A stretch of 64,000 bases of DNA from Kistimonas sp964291505 (GTDB lineage: Bacteria > Pseudomonadota > Gammaproteobacteria > Pseudomonadales > Endozoicomonadaceae), in NCBI GenBank assembly GCA_964291505.2, contig OZ220199.1, positions 806,001 through 870,000 on the forward strand, written 5' to 3'. This document shows, one piece after another, positions 51,219-60,482 of the stretch (position 1 is its first letter; the number at the start of each line of letters is the position of its first letter). Below the pieces are notes generated by a model, which made no database searches, was not told the origin of the DNA, and was given only the letters and a program-made list of their open reading frames with translations. Both the position numbers and the translations under genes were made by a program.

Positions 51219-51665
51219 ATGGAAGTTATTCTTCTGGAAAAAATCGCCAATCTGGGCGATCTGGGTACTCAGGTTAAGGTCAAGGCCGGCTACGGTCGTA
51301 ACTTCCTGATTCCTTTCGGCAAGGCTGTGCCTGCTACCAAGGCTAACATTGCTGATTTTGATGCACGTCGTGCAGAGCTGGAAAAAGCGGCTGCCGCCAA
51401 GCTGGCTGAAGCCGAGAAGCGTGCTGCTTCCCTGGCGGAAATCGAGCTGACCATCACTGCCAAGGCCGGTGATGAAGGCAAGCTGTTCGGCTCCATCGGC
51501 ACCCGTGATCTGGCTGACGCCATCACTTCTGCCGGCGTTGAAGTCGCCAAGAGCGAAGTTCGTATGCCTACCGGTCCTATCCGTATGGTTGGCGAATACG
51601 ACATCGCTGTACAGCTGCACTCCGACGTAGCATCCAGCGTCAAGGTATTCATCGAAGCCGAGTAA
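51219..51665 (+). CDS. rplI: Ribosomal protein bL9
   Basis: 148 residues. The N-terminal signature MEVILLEKIANLGDLGTQVKVKAGYGRNFLIP is exact for bL9. A long connecting helix rich in Ala, Lys and Glu is followed by the C-terminal domain (GKLFGSIGTRDLADAI). The protein binds domain V of 23S rRNA near the L1 stalk. A strong terminator follows. Confidence 0.97.
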   Translation: MEVILLEKIANLGDLGTQVKVKAGYGRNFLIPFGKAVPATKANIADFDARRAELEKAAAAKLAEAEKRAASLAEIELTITAKAGDEGKLFGSIGTRDLADAITSAGVEVAKSEVRMPTGPIRMVGEYDIAVQLHSDVASSVKVFIEAE

Positions 51666-51694
51666 TCGTTTTCGATCACACCTGTGATGTAAAA

Positions 51695-51722
51695 ACGCCT
51701 GTGCCTGCACAGGCGTTTTTTT
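51695..51722 (+). terminator. Terminator of the rpsF-rplI operon
   Basis: ACGCCTGTGC pairs with GCACAGGCGT (51695-51704, 51707-51716), preceded by five A and followed by seven T. It separates rplI from the AT-rich orphan and so divides the ribosomal block from dnaB. Confidence 0.92.
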
Positions 51723-51822
51723 AGCTTCTATATACAATCGATATTTTTTAGTCAGCTACCCAAACTTACTGGTCATGATTACTTCTTAATAAAAGTAAAT
51801 TCTCAGTGTCTTTAATGAACTG

Positions 51823-53607
51823 ATGGTAACTAGACCGGTAATGAGCTCTATGGAAAGAAGAGAAAATTTACAGCGCCACACTATAACACATAGAACATTG
51901 GAAGCCGCGGCTAATATTCAGCAACTAAACAGAGAAAGCGGACGTATTCGTCCTGCCTTTAGAAGATCAACTGGGGCACAGGCACTTCCTGTTGAAGTCA
52001 TTTCACCTGATCAAATTCAAGTACTTAAAGAGCATATTGATGCCTATGAAACCATAGTAGAACAACATCTGGGTATAAGAAGATACCTCTTCCTAGAACA
52101 ACGCTCGGTCACTCAAATACCAAAGGAAGCATTATCCGATCGAAAAAGAAGGATAGTCAACACTGGCTTGTTAAGCCTAAGACATTACAGCAAAAACCAA
52201 AAACTAAGAGAGAACGATCTAAGATTCCAATGTCTTTTACTACAAAGCTCTTTAGAATTATCTGAGCACACGTGTGAGAGAATCAACCAAGCTATCGTAC
52301 AATTTATTTATCTAACCCCAAGCGCCAGATTTAATAATGATTGCGACTTTCATAAAACTCTCGAGCAATTCGATGACTGTCATCAGCGTTTCATTTTCAC
52401 ATTAATCAACGCAGACCGCCTTCGAGACAACTTTTTTCGCCTATTAAAACATCGATTATCTACACCTGAAAATATCAATACCAACCGAGCCATTTTTGAC
52501 ATTTTAATGATTAAATATTATTTAAATTATTGCAATTTCATCCCTGATTTTCAAAGACGTTTTTTAGATCAAAAAACTTGTGAATTAGAAAGTTTTCTAG
52601 ACGACCAGGGGGGGTTAGATGAAGATAGCCAACATTTAAATTCCATGTGCAATCATGCTTTTGAATATTTATCAAATACATGCAAAATTCCCACCTTAAA
52701 AAAGATTGCAGAAGATCTCTACCTCTGTACTACTCGAGAATTTACATATGCTAATTTTTTACACTTCCAAAAACCTCAAAACCCCAAAATTCTTGATGAA
52801 CTCTTCAGCATGAAGCGCGCTTTAGTACAAAATATACGCGCTTGTGGAAAGATGGAAAGGAGAACATTACCTTTAAATTTAATTCTTCAGTGCTGCTCTC
52901 TGAAAATCGCCAGACATATGAATGAAGATACCTTTGAACGGTTAATAAGCGCTCTTGAATGTTTCGCTTATACGCATTATCACTACCACAACACACCAAT
53001 TCCAACATCTGAACAAGCGCTATTTATCTTCACAGAATGCCACCAATATTTTTTCACGCCTCTTTTTACATCTGAAAACAGAAAATACGCTTTAGAAAAG
53101 CTAATAGAATATCAGAAAATCAGAAAATCAATCCCAGCATTAACACTCAATTACATTACCTTCATATACATTACAACTTTCTTTAACGAAGAATTGCCAA
53201 AATCACTATCACCGATCCAAATAGAATATATATATCAACAACATGATAAAATTAAAGACGCAATTGACAGGCGCCCATTATCATATTGCAGGACAGAACA
53301 ACTACTCTCGATAGTACAAGGAGCATTTGAGTATTTACAGCAAAAAACATCAAAAGGAAGACCAATACCTTTTGAACAGCTCAAACCTGATGACGCTACA
53401 ACTACAACTACAACTACAACTACAACTACAACTACAACAATGGAGCCCGATGCATCTGAACAAAATCCACAACAAGATAGACTAATACCTCCTGAACAGC
53501 CCGAACCTGATGAAAATACAATTATTAATCAAATTATGGCTATGACACCTGAGAATTTTCATCTGTTAACTAGTAAATTTTTCTCTAACCCTTATCCTCT
53601 TGAGTAA
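51823..53607 (+). CDS. Large AT-rich orphan gene with poly-threonine linker
   Basis: 594 residues, not recognised. No signal peptide or membrane helix. The main part (to about 520) is helical with many Phe, Tyr, His and Cys residues. Then come two related short segments, RPIPFEQLKPDD and RLIPPEQPEPDE, separated by 14 threonines and a Gln/Glu-rich piece. The body is very AT-rich against its neighbours. It lies between rplI and dnaB, which are adjacent in most relatives, so it looks inserted. In-frame ATGs at 51823, 51841 and 51850 are possible starts; none has a good ribosome site. An effector or host-interaction role is only a guess from its style. Confidence 0.6.
   Translation: MVTRPVMSSMERRENLQRHTITHRTLEAAANIQQLNRESGRIRPAFRRSTGAQALPVEVISPDQIQVLKEHIDAYETIVEQHLGIRRYLFLEQRSVTQIPKEALSDRKRRIVNTGLLSLRHYSKNQKLRENDLRFQCLLLQSSLELSEHTCERINQAIVQFIYLTPSARFNNDCDFHKTLEQFDDCHQRFIFTLINADRLRDNFFRLLKHRLSTPENINTNRAIFDILMIKYYLNYCNFIPDFQRRFLDQKTCELESFLDDQGGLDEDSQHLNSMCNHAFEYLSNTCKIPTLKKIAEDLYLCTTREFTYANFLHFQKPQNPKILDELFSMKRALVQNIRACGKMERRTLPLNLILQCCSLKIARHMNEDTFERLISALECFAYTHYHYHNTPIPTSEQALFIFTECHQYFFTPLFTSENRKYALEKLIEYQKIRKSIPALTLNYITFIYITTFFNEELPKSLSPIQIEYIYQQHDKIKDAIDRRPLSYCRTEQLLSIVQGAFEYLQQKTSKGRPIPFEQLKPDDATTTTTTTTTTTTTTMEPDASEQNPQQDRLIPPEQPEPDENTIINQIMAMTPENFHLLTSKFFSNPYPLE
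53398..53439 (+). repeat. Hexanucleotide microsatellite coding poly-threonine
   Basis: ACAACT is repeated six times and is closed by ACAACA, coding 14 threonines inside the orphan gene. Because the unit is six bases, gain or loss of units changes the linker length by two residues each without shifting the frame. Slippage-prone tracts like this often vary between strains. Confidence 0.95.
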
Positions 53608-53735
53608 TCTCACAGCGAAGAAATACATACTTATAATGAATAAACACAAACTCACACCACCAAAATCTGCTTCTTTGTCTTTCAATCATTCAGCGATACT
53701 ATAAGGCATATAGTCACACCTACGACAGCGAGTAC

Positions 53736-55133
53736 ATGTTGGAAACAGCCCATCATCCCGAACTCCCCATTGACGAGGCCATGGCCAGCCTGAAGACCCC
53801 TCCGCATTCCATCGAGGCGGAACAGTCAGTACTAGGTGGTCTGATGCTGGACAACGACGCCTGGGATCATGTCGCAGAAAAAATCGGTGCCGTGGATTTT
53901 TACAATCCCGCGCACAGAAAAATCTTTGAATGCATCGAGGAACTGGCCAAGCAGTCCAACCCGTTTGATCCGGTGACACTGGCCGGCGAACTGGAGCGAC
54001 GCAGCCTGCTAAGCGACTGTGGTGGCATTCCCTACCTGACGGAACTGGTGGAAAGCATCCCCAGTGTTGCGAACATCCGTGCTTATGCCGGCATTGTCTA
54101 CGAACGGGCTGTTTTACGGCGTCTGATCAGCGCCTCACAGGAAATTGCCGATAACGCCTATAACCCGGAAGGTCGCAACAGTGACGACCTGCTGGAGATG
54201 GCAGAACGGGCTATTTTCCAGATTGCAGAAGATCGCGCAAAAGAAGGTGGCCCGATCGACATGCGGGAGCTGTTGAAGAAAGCCATCGACAAGATTGATG
54301 AACTGTTCAACACTGGCGACGCCATTACCGGTATCACAACCGGCTTCACGGATCTCGATGAAATGACTTCGGGGCTACAACCGTCCGACATGATCGTTGT
54401 GGCGGCGCGTCCCTCCATGGGTAAAACCACCTTTGCCATGAACCTGGTAGAGAACGCCTTGATGGCAACGGACAAAGCTGTCGTTGTTTTCAGTCTGGAG
54501 ATGCCTGCTGAACAGTTGATGATGCGTAGCCTTTCATCACTGGGACGCATCAACCAGGGTAAAGTGCGAACCGGGAAACTGGAAGAGGACGATTGGCCCA
54601 GACTGTCTTCCGCCGTAGAACGCCTGAAAGACAAAAAGCTGTTCATTGACGATACCGCCGGTATCAGCCCTCAGGAAATGCGTTCCCGGCTACGTCGTAT
54701 TGTGCGTGAACACGGTGACCTGGCACTGATCATGGTGGATTACCTGCAGCTGATGCAGATCCCCGGATTCAGCGAAGGACGTACCAACGAGATTTCCGAA
54801 ATCTCTCGCTCCCTAAAGGCTATGGCCAAAGAGTTCAAGGTACCGGTGATTGCCCTGTCCCAGCTTAACCGTTCATTGGAACAACGCCCCAACAAGCGTC
54901 CTGTAAACTCCGACCTGCGGGAATCCGGTGCGATCGAGCAGGACGCCGACGTCATCATGTTTATCTATCGGGACGAAGTCTATAACCCGGATACGGAATA
55001 CAAAGGGGTCGGCGAAATCATTATCGGGAAGCAGCGTAACGGCCCCATCGGCAGCGTACGACTGGCCTTTATCGGCCAGTATACCCGGTTTGAGAACCTG
55101 GCACCGGGTGCTTACAGCGACTTTGATGAATAA
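53736..55133 (+). CDS. dnaB: Replicative DNA helicase DnaB
   Basis: 465 residues. N-terminal domain PPHSIEAEQSVLGGLMLDN, linker helix, and RecA-like domain with Walker A ARPSMGKTTFAMN, Walker B IMVDYLQLM, and the SQLNRSLEQRPNKRP loop, ending SDLRESGAIEQDADVIMFI. It is the hexameric helicase at the replication fork. No intein is inserted. The gene is separated from the usual rplI neighbour by the orphan gene. Confidence 0.97.
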   Translation: MLETAHHPELPIDEAMASLKTPPHSIEAEQSVLGGLMLDNDAWDHVAEKIGAVDFYNPAHRKIFECIEELAKQSNPFDPVTLAGELERRSLLSDCGGIPYLTELVESIPSVANIRAYAGIVYERAVLRRLISASQEIADNAYNPEGRNSDDLLEMAERAIFQIAEDRAKEGGPIDMRELLKKAIDKIDELFNTGDAITGITTGFTDLDEMTSGLQPSDMIVVAARPSMGKTTFAMNLVENALMATDKAVVVFSLEMPAEQLMMRSLSSLGRINQGKVRTGKLEEDDWPRLSSAVERLKDKKLFIDDTAGISPQEMRSRLRRIVREHGDLALIMVDYLQLMQIPGFSEGRTNEISEISRSLKAMAKEFKVPVIALSQLNRSLEQRPNKRPVNSDLRESGAIEQDADVIMFIYRDEVYNPDTEYKGVGEIIIGKQRNGPIGSVRLAFIGQYTRFENLAPGAYSDFDE

Positions 55134-55154
55134 GATTTCACGCTATAGATAGTT

Positions 55155-55197
55155 ATTAGGTTATGTCAGGCTAATAGTCTGACATAACCTAATTTTG
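55155..55197 (+). terminator. Terminator of dnaB
   Basis: A perfect 15-pair stem, ATTAGGTTATGTCAG with CTGACATAACCTAAT (55155-55169, 55179-55193), loop of nine bases, then TTTT. It starts 21 bases after the dnaB stop. Confidence 0.75.
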
Positions 55198-55504
55198 ATG
55201 CATTTATTAACCGTCTCTAATCTCAATTTATTTCTTAATCAGCACTTAAGGAAGACTAACAAATGGTTTTTATTCCATGCATAATGGATCATTTCCTAAT
55301 GCATTTCATATGATTTCGATTTGCCTTTTCCCTTCTTAGCAACATGTGTTGAGACACGCAACACCCTCACATTAATTCATTATGATAAAAACATTCTCAC
55401 ACGCTAATGATTTCACCTTGAAAAGAGAAAAAATCACACACTGACTCCAACAGCAAAATAAAATCTATTATACACTAGAATATTTATCAACAATTAAACC
55501 GTAG
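55198..55504. other. AT-rich gap between dnaB and the next orphan
   Basis: About 300 bases with no gene. It contains a few short inverted repeats (for example GTGTTG and CAACAC flanking seven bases near 55347-55365) but no recognisable site. Base composition is like that of the orphan genes on either side of dnaB. Confidence 0.4.
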
Positions 55505-56641
55505 TCATTGTTTTAAAAAAACCTCATAATTACTCTTCATTATCTCTCTCATCTTTTGTATTACTTGATTAATATCTATTATCTCTTGAGTATTTTCTTC
55601 ATGAAATTTTTTATTTCCAATGAGTTCATTATGTAACTCTTTACCAAGAATCACCTGAATAATAAAACCAGCATGTTCCATCATCCATTCATATGTACCT
55701 TCCCAAACATAACCTTGATATGTAATCTTATAAATAAATCCAGTATCTATAGATTGACGACTATCACCTAATGCAGAAACTGCCACATGACAAGCATCAT
55801 CTCTAACTTTATTTACCTCCTCAACTGTATCCTTATAAAGCTGAATAAAGTCCGCTACGAGAATCCTTGGTAACTGTCGAGAAACTTCAAACTTATATAG
55901 TCGTAAACAACAAACGTACAACGCATTAAAATCATACAATTTCCCAGTAGACTCGAGAGGAACAACCATTGTGAGAGCCTCGCTAAACTCAGGCTCTTTC
56001 TTTAGAAAGTCTAACATTTTACCATTAAAAAACACATCCAAATCGACCCTATCGCATCGTGTACCATCATATCGATCATAACCCAAGCGAAACTGCTGGC
56101 TTTCAACTATCGAAAAGCGTTTATCCATCTCAGGAGCGAGCAACCGTATCAAGATCGGCAACAACATCATAGTGAACTCAGCCCGTTTGGACTCTTTAAT
56201 ATAAGAATATTTCTGCATTAATTGAGCAGCTAACTGAATGCAGTTTTTAGCATACTGAACATCAGTATATCTATAACCCTTTTGACGGATCAAACAATGC
56301 ATCAATGCACAACATAAAACATATTTTTTCCTGTGATTAAAGAGGGATTCATTACCGCAATCAAAATTACTCAAAATCAAATCAGATAACCTTTCAATCA
56401 CATCCTTGTTAGCTTGTAACATATACATCCCAATTGTTTGAGCAAAACAAGTAATCTTACGTTCATGTATTTTTTGTGTAACCTCTTTATAACCAACAAT
56501 GTTGCCAAGAAGCTGATCATCACTTGATCTGACTAGAGGATTTAATTTCCAGTCAGAATAACTGTCAGATTCTCTTTGAATTATTCCATCAAACGATGCA
56601 CTTCTTGGTCTCACAGCAGCTGTAAATCCGTAGTTATCCAT
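55505..56641 (-). CDS. AT-rich orphan gene, unknown function
   Basis: 378 residues, not recognised. GGGAG lies nine bases before the ATG, so the start is good. No signal peptide or membrane helix. The protein is rich in Cys, Tyr and Met (YVLCCALMHCLIRQKGYRY, FNALYVCCLRLYKF), mostly helical, with a charged C-terminus. Together with 43555-44439 and 51823-53607 it is one of three AT-rich single genes placed among GC-richer housekeeping genes. No repeats or eukaryotic domains were identified. Confidence 0.62.
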   Translation of the reverse strand: MDNYGFTAAVRPRSASFDGIIQRESDSYSDWKLNPLVRSSDDQLLGNIVGYKEVTQKIHERKITCFAQTIGMYMLQANKDVIERLSDLILSNFDCGNESLFNHRKKYVLCCALMHCLIRQKGYRYTDVQYAKNCIQLAAQLMQKYSYIKESKRAEFTMMLLPILIRLLAPEMDKRFSIVESQQFRLGYDRYDGTRCDRVDLDVFFNGKMLDFLKKEPEFSEALTMVVPLESTGKLYDFNALYVCCLRLYKFEVSRQLPRILVADFIQLYKDTVEEVNKVRDDACHVAVSALGDSRQSIDTGFIYKITYQGYVWEGTYEWMMEHAGFIIQVILGKELHNELIGNKKFHEENTQEIIDINQVIQKMREIMKSNYEVFLKQ

Positions 56642-57021
56642 AATTAAAATCTCCCATTAATGAGTTTCCGTATTTCGACATAAAGATGATACAAATAGTT
56701 CCACGAATAATTCCGCCTCAGATAAAATCAACTCATAATTCTAAAAAACAGATAACTGATACGAAAATCACACTTGGACCAGATAGATATAAACAACATA
56801 CCTAATCAAGATAAAAGACAGCTAGATGCTAACAATTTTAGTTACTGCTCTAGGCAATATAGACAGTAAAAATAACACTTTATTTGAATAGATACATATA
56901 CTGTTGGAATCAGTTAAATGACCTCCAACAAAGGTAGAGACTTATGATGAATTATTCTTCTTTGTTGCTAAGAAACAAGTCATGAAGACACACCAAGAGA
57001 TAATGTGTCTTCGATTTAAAA
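56642..57021. other. AT-rich intergenic region with a hairpin after metY
   Basis: No gene. At its right end GAAGACACA (56984-56992) and TGTGTCTTC (57004-57012) are perfect 9-base inverted repeats just after the metY stop on the minus strand, a possible terminator without a strong T run. The rest would hold the promoter of the orphan gene to the left. Confidence 0.45.
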
Positions 57022-58296
57022 TTATGCTGTTTTACTCAACGCTTGAGCCAGATCCTGAATAATGTCATCAATGTGCTCTATGCCAATGGACAGGCGCACC
57101 ATATCACGGCTGACGCCAGCAGCCACCAGCTCCTCATCATCCAACTGTCGGTGAGTCGTTGAAGCCGGATGGCATGCCAGCGACTTAGCATCACCAATAT
57201 TGACCAAGCGTGTGACCAGTTGCAGTGCATCAATAAATTGTGCTCCTGCCACCTGACCACCTTTGATCCCGAAACTGAGGATGCCGGAAGGCTGGCCTTT
57301 CAGGTATTTCTGGCAGAGTGGGTGATCCGGACTCTCTGGAAGCCCCGCGTAATTGACCCATTCCACCTGATCATGATCACGCAGGAATTCGGCGACTTTT
57401 AGTGCATTCTCACAATGACGCTCCATACGTAACGCCAGTGTTTCCAGCCCCTGCAAAATCATAAAAGCATTCATGGGCGATATGGCCGCACCGGTATTAC
57501 GCAACGGCACAACGCGAGCACGTCCAATAAACGCCGCTGGGCCAAGCGCCTCGGTATAAACGACACCGTGATAAGAAGGATCAGGTTCGTTTAGCACAGG
57601 AAAGCGATCCTTGTGATCAGCCCACGGGAATTTCCCGGAATCCACAATGATTCCACCAATGGTTGTGCCATGCCCGCCCATATACTTAGTGAGAGAATGC
57701 ACGACAATATCCGCACCCTGTTCGATGGGCCGCCATAACGCCGGTGATGCGACGGTGTTATCTACAATCAGTGGAACACCCTGCGCGTGAACCGCATTTG
57801 CCAGTGCTTCAATATCGACAATATTTCCCAGGGGATTACCGATACTTTCACAGAACACCGCCTTGGTGTTTGCATCGATCAAATCCACTAGCGCATCAAT
57901 GTCATCATGCGGTGCGAAACGCACTTCTATCCCTTGCTTGGGCAGTGTATGAGCAAACAGGTTATAGGTGCCGCCATACAGTTTGTTGATGCTGACAATA
58001 TTGTCACCCGCTTCCGCAATGGTCTGGATCGCATAAGTAATCGCAGCCATACCCGATGAGAGCGCCAGACCGGCTATCCCCCCTTCCATCGCCGCCACCC
58101 GCTGTTCCAATACCGCTGTCGTCGGGTTCGTGATACGGGTATAGATGTTGCCTTCAACCTTCAGATCAAACAGATCCGCGCCATGCTGGGTATTGTCAAA
58201 GGCGTAAGAGGTTGTTTGATAAATGGGAACGGCAACCGCCTTGGTCGTAGGATCTGGTGAATATCCGGCGTGAATGGCTTGGGTTTCCAGCTTCAT
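57022..58296 (-). CDS. metY: O-acetylhomoserine aminocarboxypropyltransferase / sulfhydrylase
   Basis: 424 residues from the ATG at 58296, where the family begins (KLETQAIHAGYSPDP); the frame is open 20 codons further but those residues are unlike the family. PLP enzyme of the Cys/Met metabolism group. PLP lysine K204 is in SLTKYMGGHGTTIGG, with IYTRITNPT and ALSSGMAAI nearby. The length and the GHGTTIGG context favour MetY over cystathionine synthase/lyase. It makes homocysteine from O-acetylhomoserine and sulfide. No SAM riboswitch is seen in the 90 bases upstream. Confidence 0.9.
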   Translation of the reverse strand: MKLETQAIHAGYSPDPTTKAVAVPIYQTTSYAFDNTQHGADLFDLKVEGNIYTRITNPTTAVLEQRVAAMEGGIAGLALSSGMAAITYAIQTIAEAGDNIVSINKLYGGTYNLFAHTLPKQGIEVRFAPHDDIDALVDLIDANTKAVFCESIGNPLGNIVDIEALANAVHAQGVPLIVDNTVASPALWRPIEQGADIVVHSLTKYMGGHGTTIGGIIVDSGKFPWADHKDRFPVLNEPDPSYHGVVYTEALGPAAFIGRARVVPLRNTGAAISPMNAFMILQGLETLALRMERHCENALKVAEFLRDHDQVEWVNYAGLPESPDHPLCQKYLKGQPSGILSFGIKGGQVAGAQFIDALQLVTRLVNIGDAKSLACHPASTTHRQLDDEELVAAGVSRDMVRLSIGIEHIDDIIQDLAQALSKTA

Positions 58297-58386
58297 CGTT
58301 ATTCTGCCCTGGTTTATTGTTGGGGGTTGTTGACCGGGAAGGGGCAGCATACCCAAAAAAAACGCGGTATTGAATCAATGAAAGCG

Positions 58387-59847
58387 TCAGGAAGAACAAC
58401 TGACTTCCAGCGAAGCACCCCAATTTGGCGGTAATCCTGCGTAAGCCTCCTGTTCAGGCCATTCTGCAAAGGGGTCGCTGAGTAATGCCAACAGATTATC
58501 GACTTCACCGTAGTCGCAGGCTTCTGCCTGATCAATGGCGATCTGCGCCATGTAATTGCGCAATACATATTTAGGGTTCACCTGTTTCATTGCACGTCGA
58601 AGTTCAGACGCTGAGACACTCTCGGCAGATAAACGGACTTCATAGTCCTTACACCATCGATCAAAGGCATCACGATCAACAAACAGATCTCTCAGCAATG
58701 CATTATCACCATCCGGTTCATAATCACAGAGTCGCCGGAAGAACAGCGTGTAATCTGTTTTGCTTTTCTGCATCAATGTAAATAGCTGATCAAAAAGGCG
58801 ACTGTCGTTTTCCTTCGATACAAACAGCCCAGCCTTTCTACGAATCAGGACCGAATAGGTTTCAGCAAAAGCATCAGGATACTGTGCAAGAATGCCTTTA
58901 ATGACATCCACATCGTTGTTGAATAACGGCGACAAAGCCTGACCAAGACAGGCGCAGTTCCAGTAACCAATATCGGGTTGCTGATTAAATGCATAACGCC
59001 CCTGGAAATCCGAATGATTGCAAATGTGCCCTGCATCAAACGCTTCCATAAAGCCAAAGGGGCCATAATCCAGTGTCAGTCCAAGAATTGACATATTGTC
59101 GGTATTCATAACACCGTGGCAGAACCCAACAGCCTGCCATTGTGCAATCATCGCAGCGGTGCGTTTGACGACTTCACGATAAAAACGTTCGTAGCAATCG
59201 GCCTCACTGATAAATGCCGGGAAGTGCTCGGCAATCACAAAATCAGCCAGCTGTTTGAGTTCTGCATGTTTGTTGCGGTAATAGAAGTATTCAAAGGTAC
59301 CGAAGCGCACATGACTCTGGGCAACCCGGAGAATAGCCGCACCGCGCTCCATCCTTTCCCGTTGAACCGGTGTGTCGCTGTCTACCAGACACAGGGCACG
59401 CGTCGTCGGAATACCCAATCCATGCATGGCTTCACTGCATAAATATTCACGAATGGATGAGCGCAATACTGCCCGACCGTCGCCTTGCCGGGAATACGGC
59501 GTATGGCCAGAACCTTTTAGGTGCAGATCCCACTTCACGCCCTGTTGATTTCTGACTTCACCCAGCAACAGCGCCCGACCATCTCCCAACCGTGGCACAT
59601 AAACACCAAACTGATGGCCGGCATACACCATGGCTAGTGGATCAGCATCCGCGGGCACATGCTGCCCTGCGGTTACAGCCAGCATGCCGGCATGATCATC
59701 CGGATCCAAATCCAGCAACTGGGCTACCCGGCTATTCACACTGACCAAGCGCGGATTCTCCAGCGCCTGTGGCTTAACCTTTGAATAGAAACACTCCGGC
59801 AGCGATGAATAACCGTTATCGTAAACCAGGTGATCAAAGCAGGGCAT
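58387..59847 (-). CDS. selO: Protein adenylyltransferase SelO (YdiU)
   Basis: 486 residues. SelO signatures are VYAGHQFGVYVPRLGDGRALLLGE, LKGSGHTPYSRQGDGRAVLRSSIREYL, and the inverted kinase-like HGVMNTDNMSILGLTLDYGPFGFME with the metal-binding residues. SelO is a pseudokinase that transfers AMP to protein Ser, Thr or Tyr residues and has a part in redox stress. The usual C-terminal cysteine region is present: the protein ends in two cysteines separated by nothing but serine (SCSS context). It is co-oriented with metY. Confidence 0.93.
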   Translation of the reverse strand: MPCFDHLVYDNGYSSLPECFYSKVKPQALENPRLVSVNSRVAQLLDLDPDDHAGMLAVTAGQHVPADADPLAMVYAGHQFGVYVPRLGDGRALLLGEVRNQQGVKWDLHLKGSGHTPYSRQGDGRAVLRSSIREYLCSEAMHGLGIPTTRALCLVDSDTPVQRERMERGAAILRVAQSHVRFGTFEYFYYRNKHAELKQLADFVIAEHFPAFISEADCYERFYREVVKRTAAMIAQWQAVGFCHGVMNTDNMSILGLTLDYGPFGFMEAFDAGHICNHSDFQGRYAFNQQPDIGYWNCACLGQALSPLFNNDVDVIKGILAQYPDAFAETYSVLIRRKAGLFVSKENDSRLFDQLFTLMQKSKTDYTLFFRRLCDYEPDGDNALLRDLFVDRDAFDRWCKDYEVRLSAESVSASELRRAMKQVNPKYVLRNYMAQIAIDQAEACDYGEVDNLLALLSDPFAEWPEQEAYAGLPPNWGASLEVSCSS

Positions 59848-59888
59848 GCAAAATCCTAAGCGTCAGATTTTCCGAGCATAATACTGGG

Positions 59889-60482
59889 TTATTCTGCGTC
59901 CTGCATCCCATCCTGGGCGACACGCCAAAGGATCTGTTCATAATCTCCCCCAAAATCTACGCGGCTGACATCTGCAATGCGGTAATTGTCCACATCCTTC
60001 TCAAACCGGGCGTCCGGAGTAATGCATTTCAGGTAGAGTGATCCCTGGCTGGTACTGACCACCTTGCCAATCCAGCAGATATCAGGTTCCAGGGATTCCT
60101 GGTGGATAGTCACAAGGGGCGAGCTCTGGCTGATGGATTGCAACGCGCTCTCCATGGACGACATATTCACAATGCCTGGATGCACGGGGTGCTGCTGACG
60201 TAACTCAAGCGCTTTTTCAATAAAGCCGTGGTGGGGCATCGGTTGTTCGATGTCGGTGATATCGGACTGCCGCAGCAGCTGGTAGCCATCCAGACTGATA
60301 CGGTCATTGATCAACTGCAGCAGTAACAGCTCCTGACTCTGTTCGATCACGAATCCATTGGACCAGGCGCCTTCGCCCTCAATGGATTCACGAAACACCC
60401 GAACCAACGCATTCAAAGGCAACGGTCTGACTGACACAAGATTCTCCGGGAAAACGTCCGTGAAGGCACGACCCTCTTTCAA
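59889..60482 (-). CDS. Unknown protein coupled to the MscK-type channel
   Basis: 197 residues, soluble, no signal. Two related beta-rich segments are visible: NGFVIEQSQELLLLQLINDR followed by SLDGYQLLRQSDITDIE, and IGKVVSTSQGSLYLKCITPD followed by VDNYRIADVSRVDFG. Both read as two to three strands then a Tyr-x-x-x-x-x-Asp/Ser-Ile/Val turn, so the protein may be a tandem Sm-like or small-barrel repeat. Its ATG overlaps the channel gene's stop by four bases, so it is translated with it. No family recognised. Confidence 0.7.
   Translation of the reverse strand: MKEGRAFTDVFPENLVSVRPLPLNALVRVFRESIEGEGAWSNGFVIEQSQELLLLQLINDRISLDGYQLLRQSDITDIEQPMPHHGFIEKALELRQQHPVHPGIVNMSSMESALQSISQSSPLVTIHQESLEPDICWIGKVVSTSQGSLYLKCITPDARFEKDVDNYRIADVSRVDFGGDYEQILWRVAQDGMQDAE

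Noticed and set aside
55155..55193. Long perfect palindrome after dnaB as a mobile-element end or protein-binding site
   Set aside because: Its place just after a stop codon and the TTTT following it are explained by a terminator; no second copy is seen in the window.
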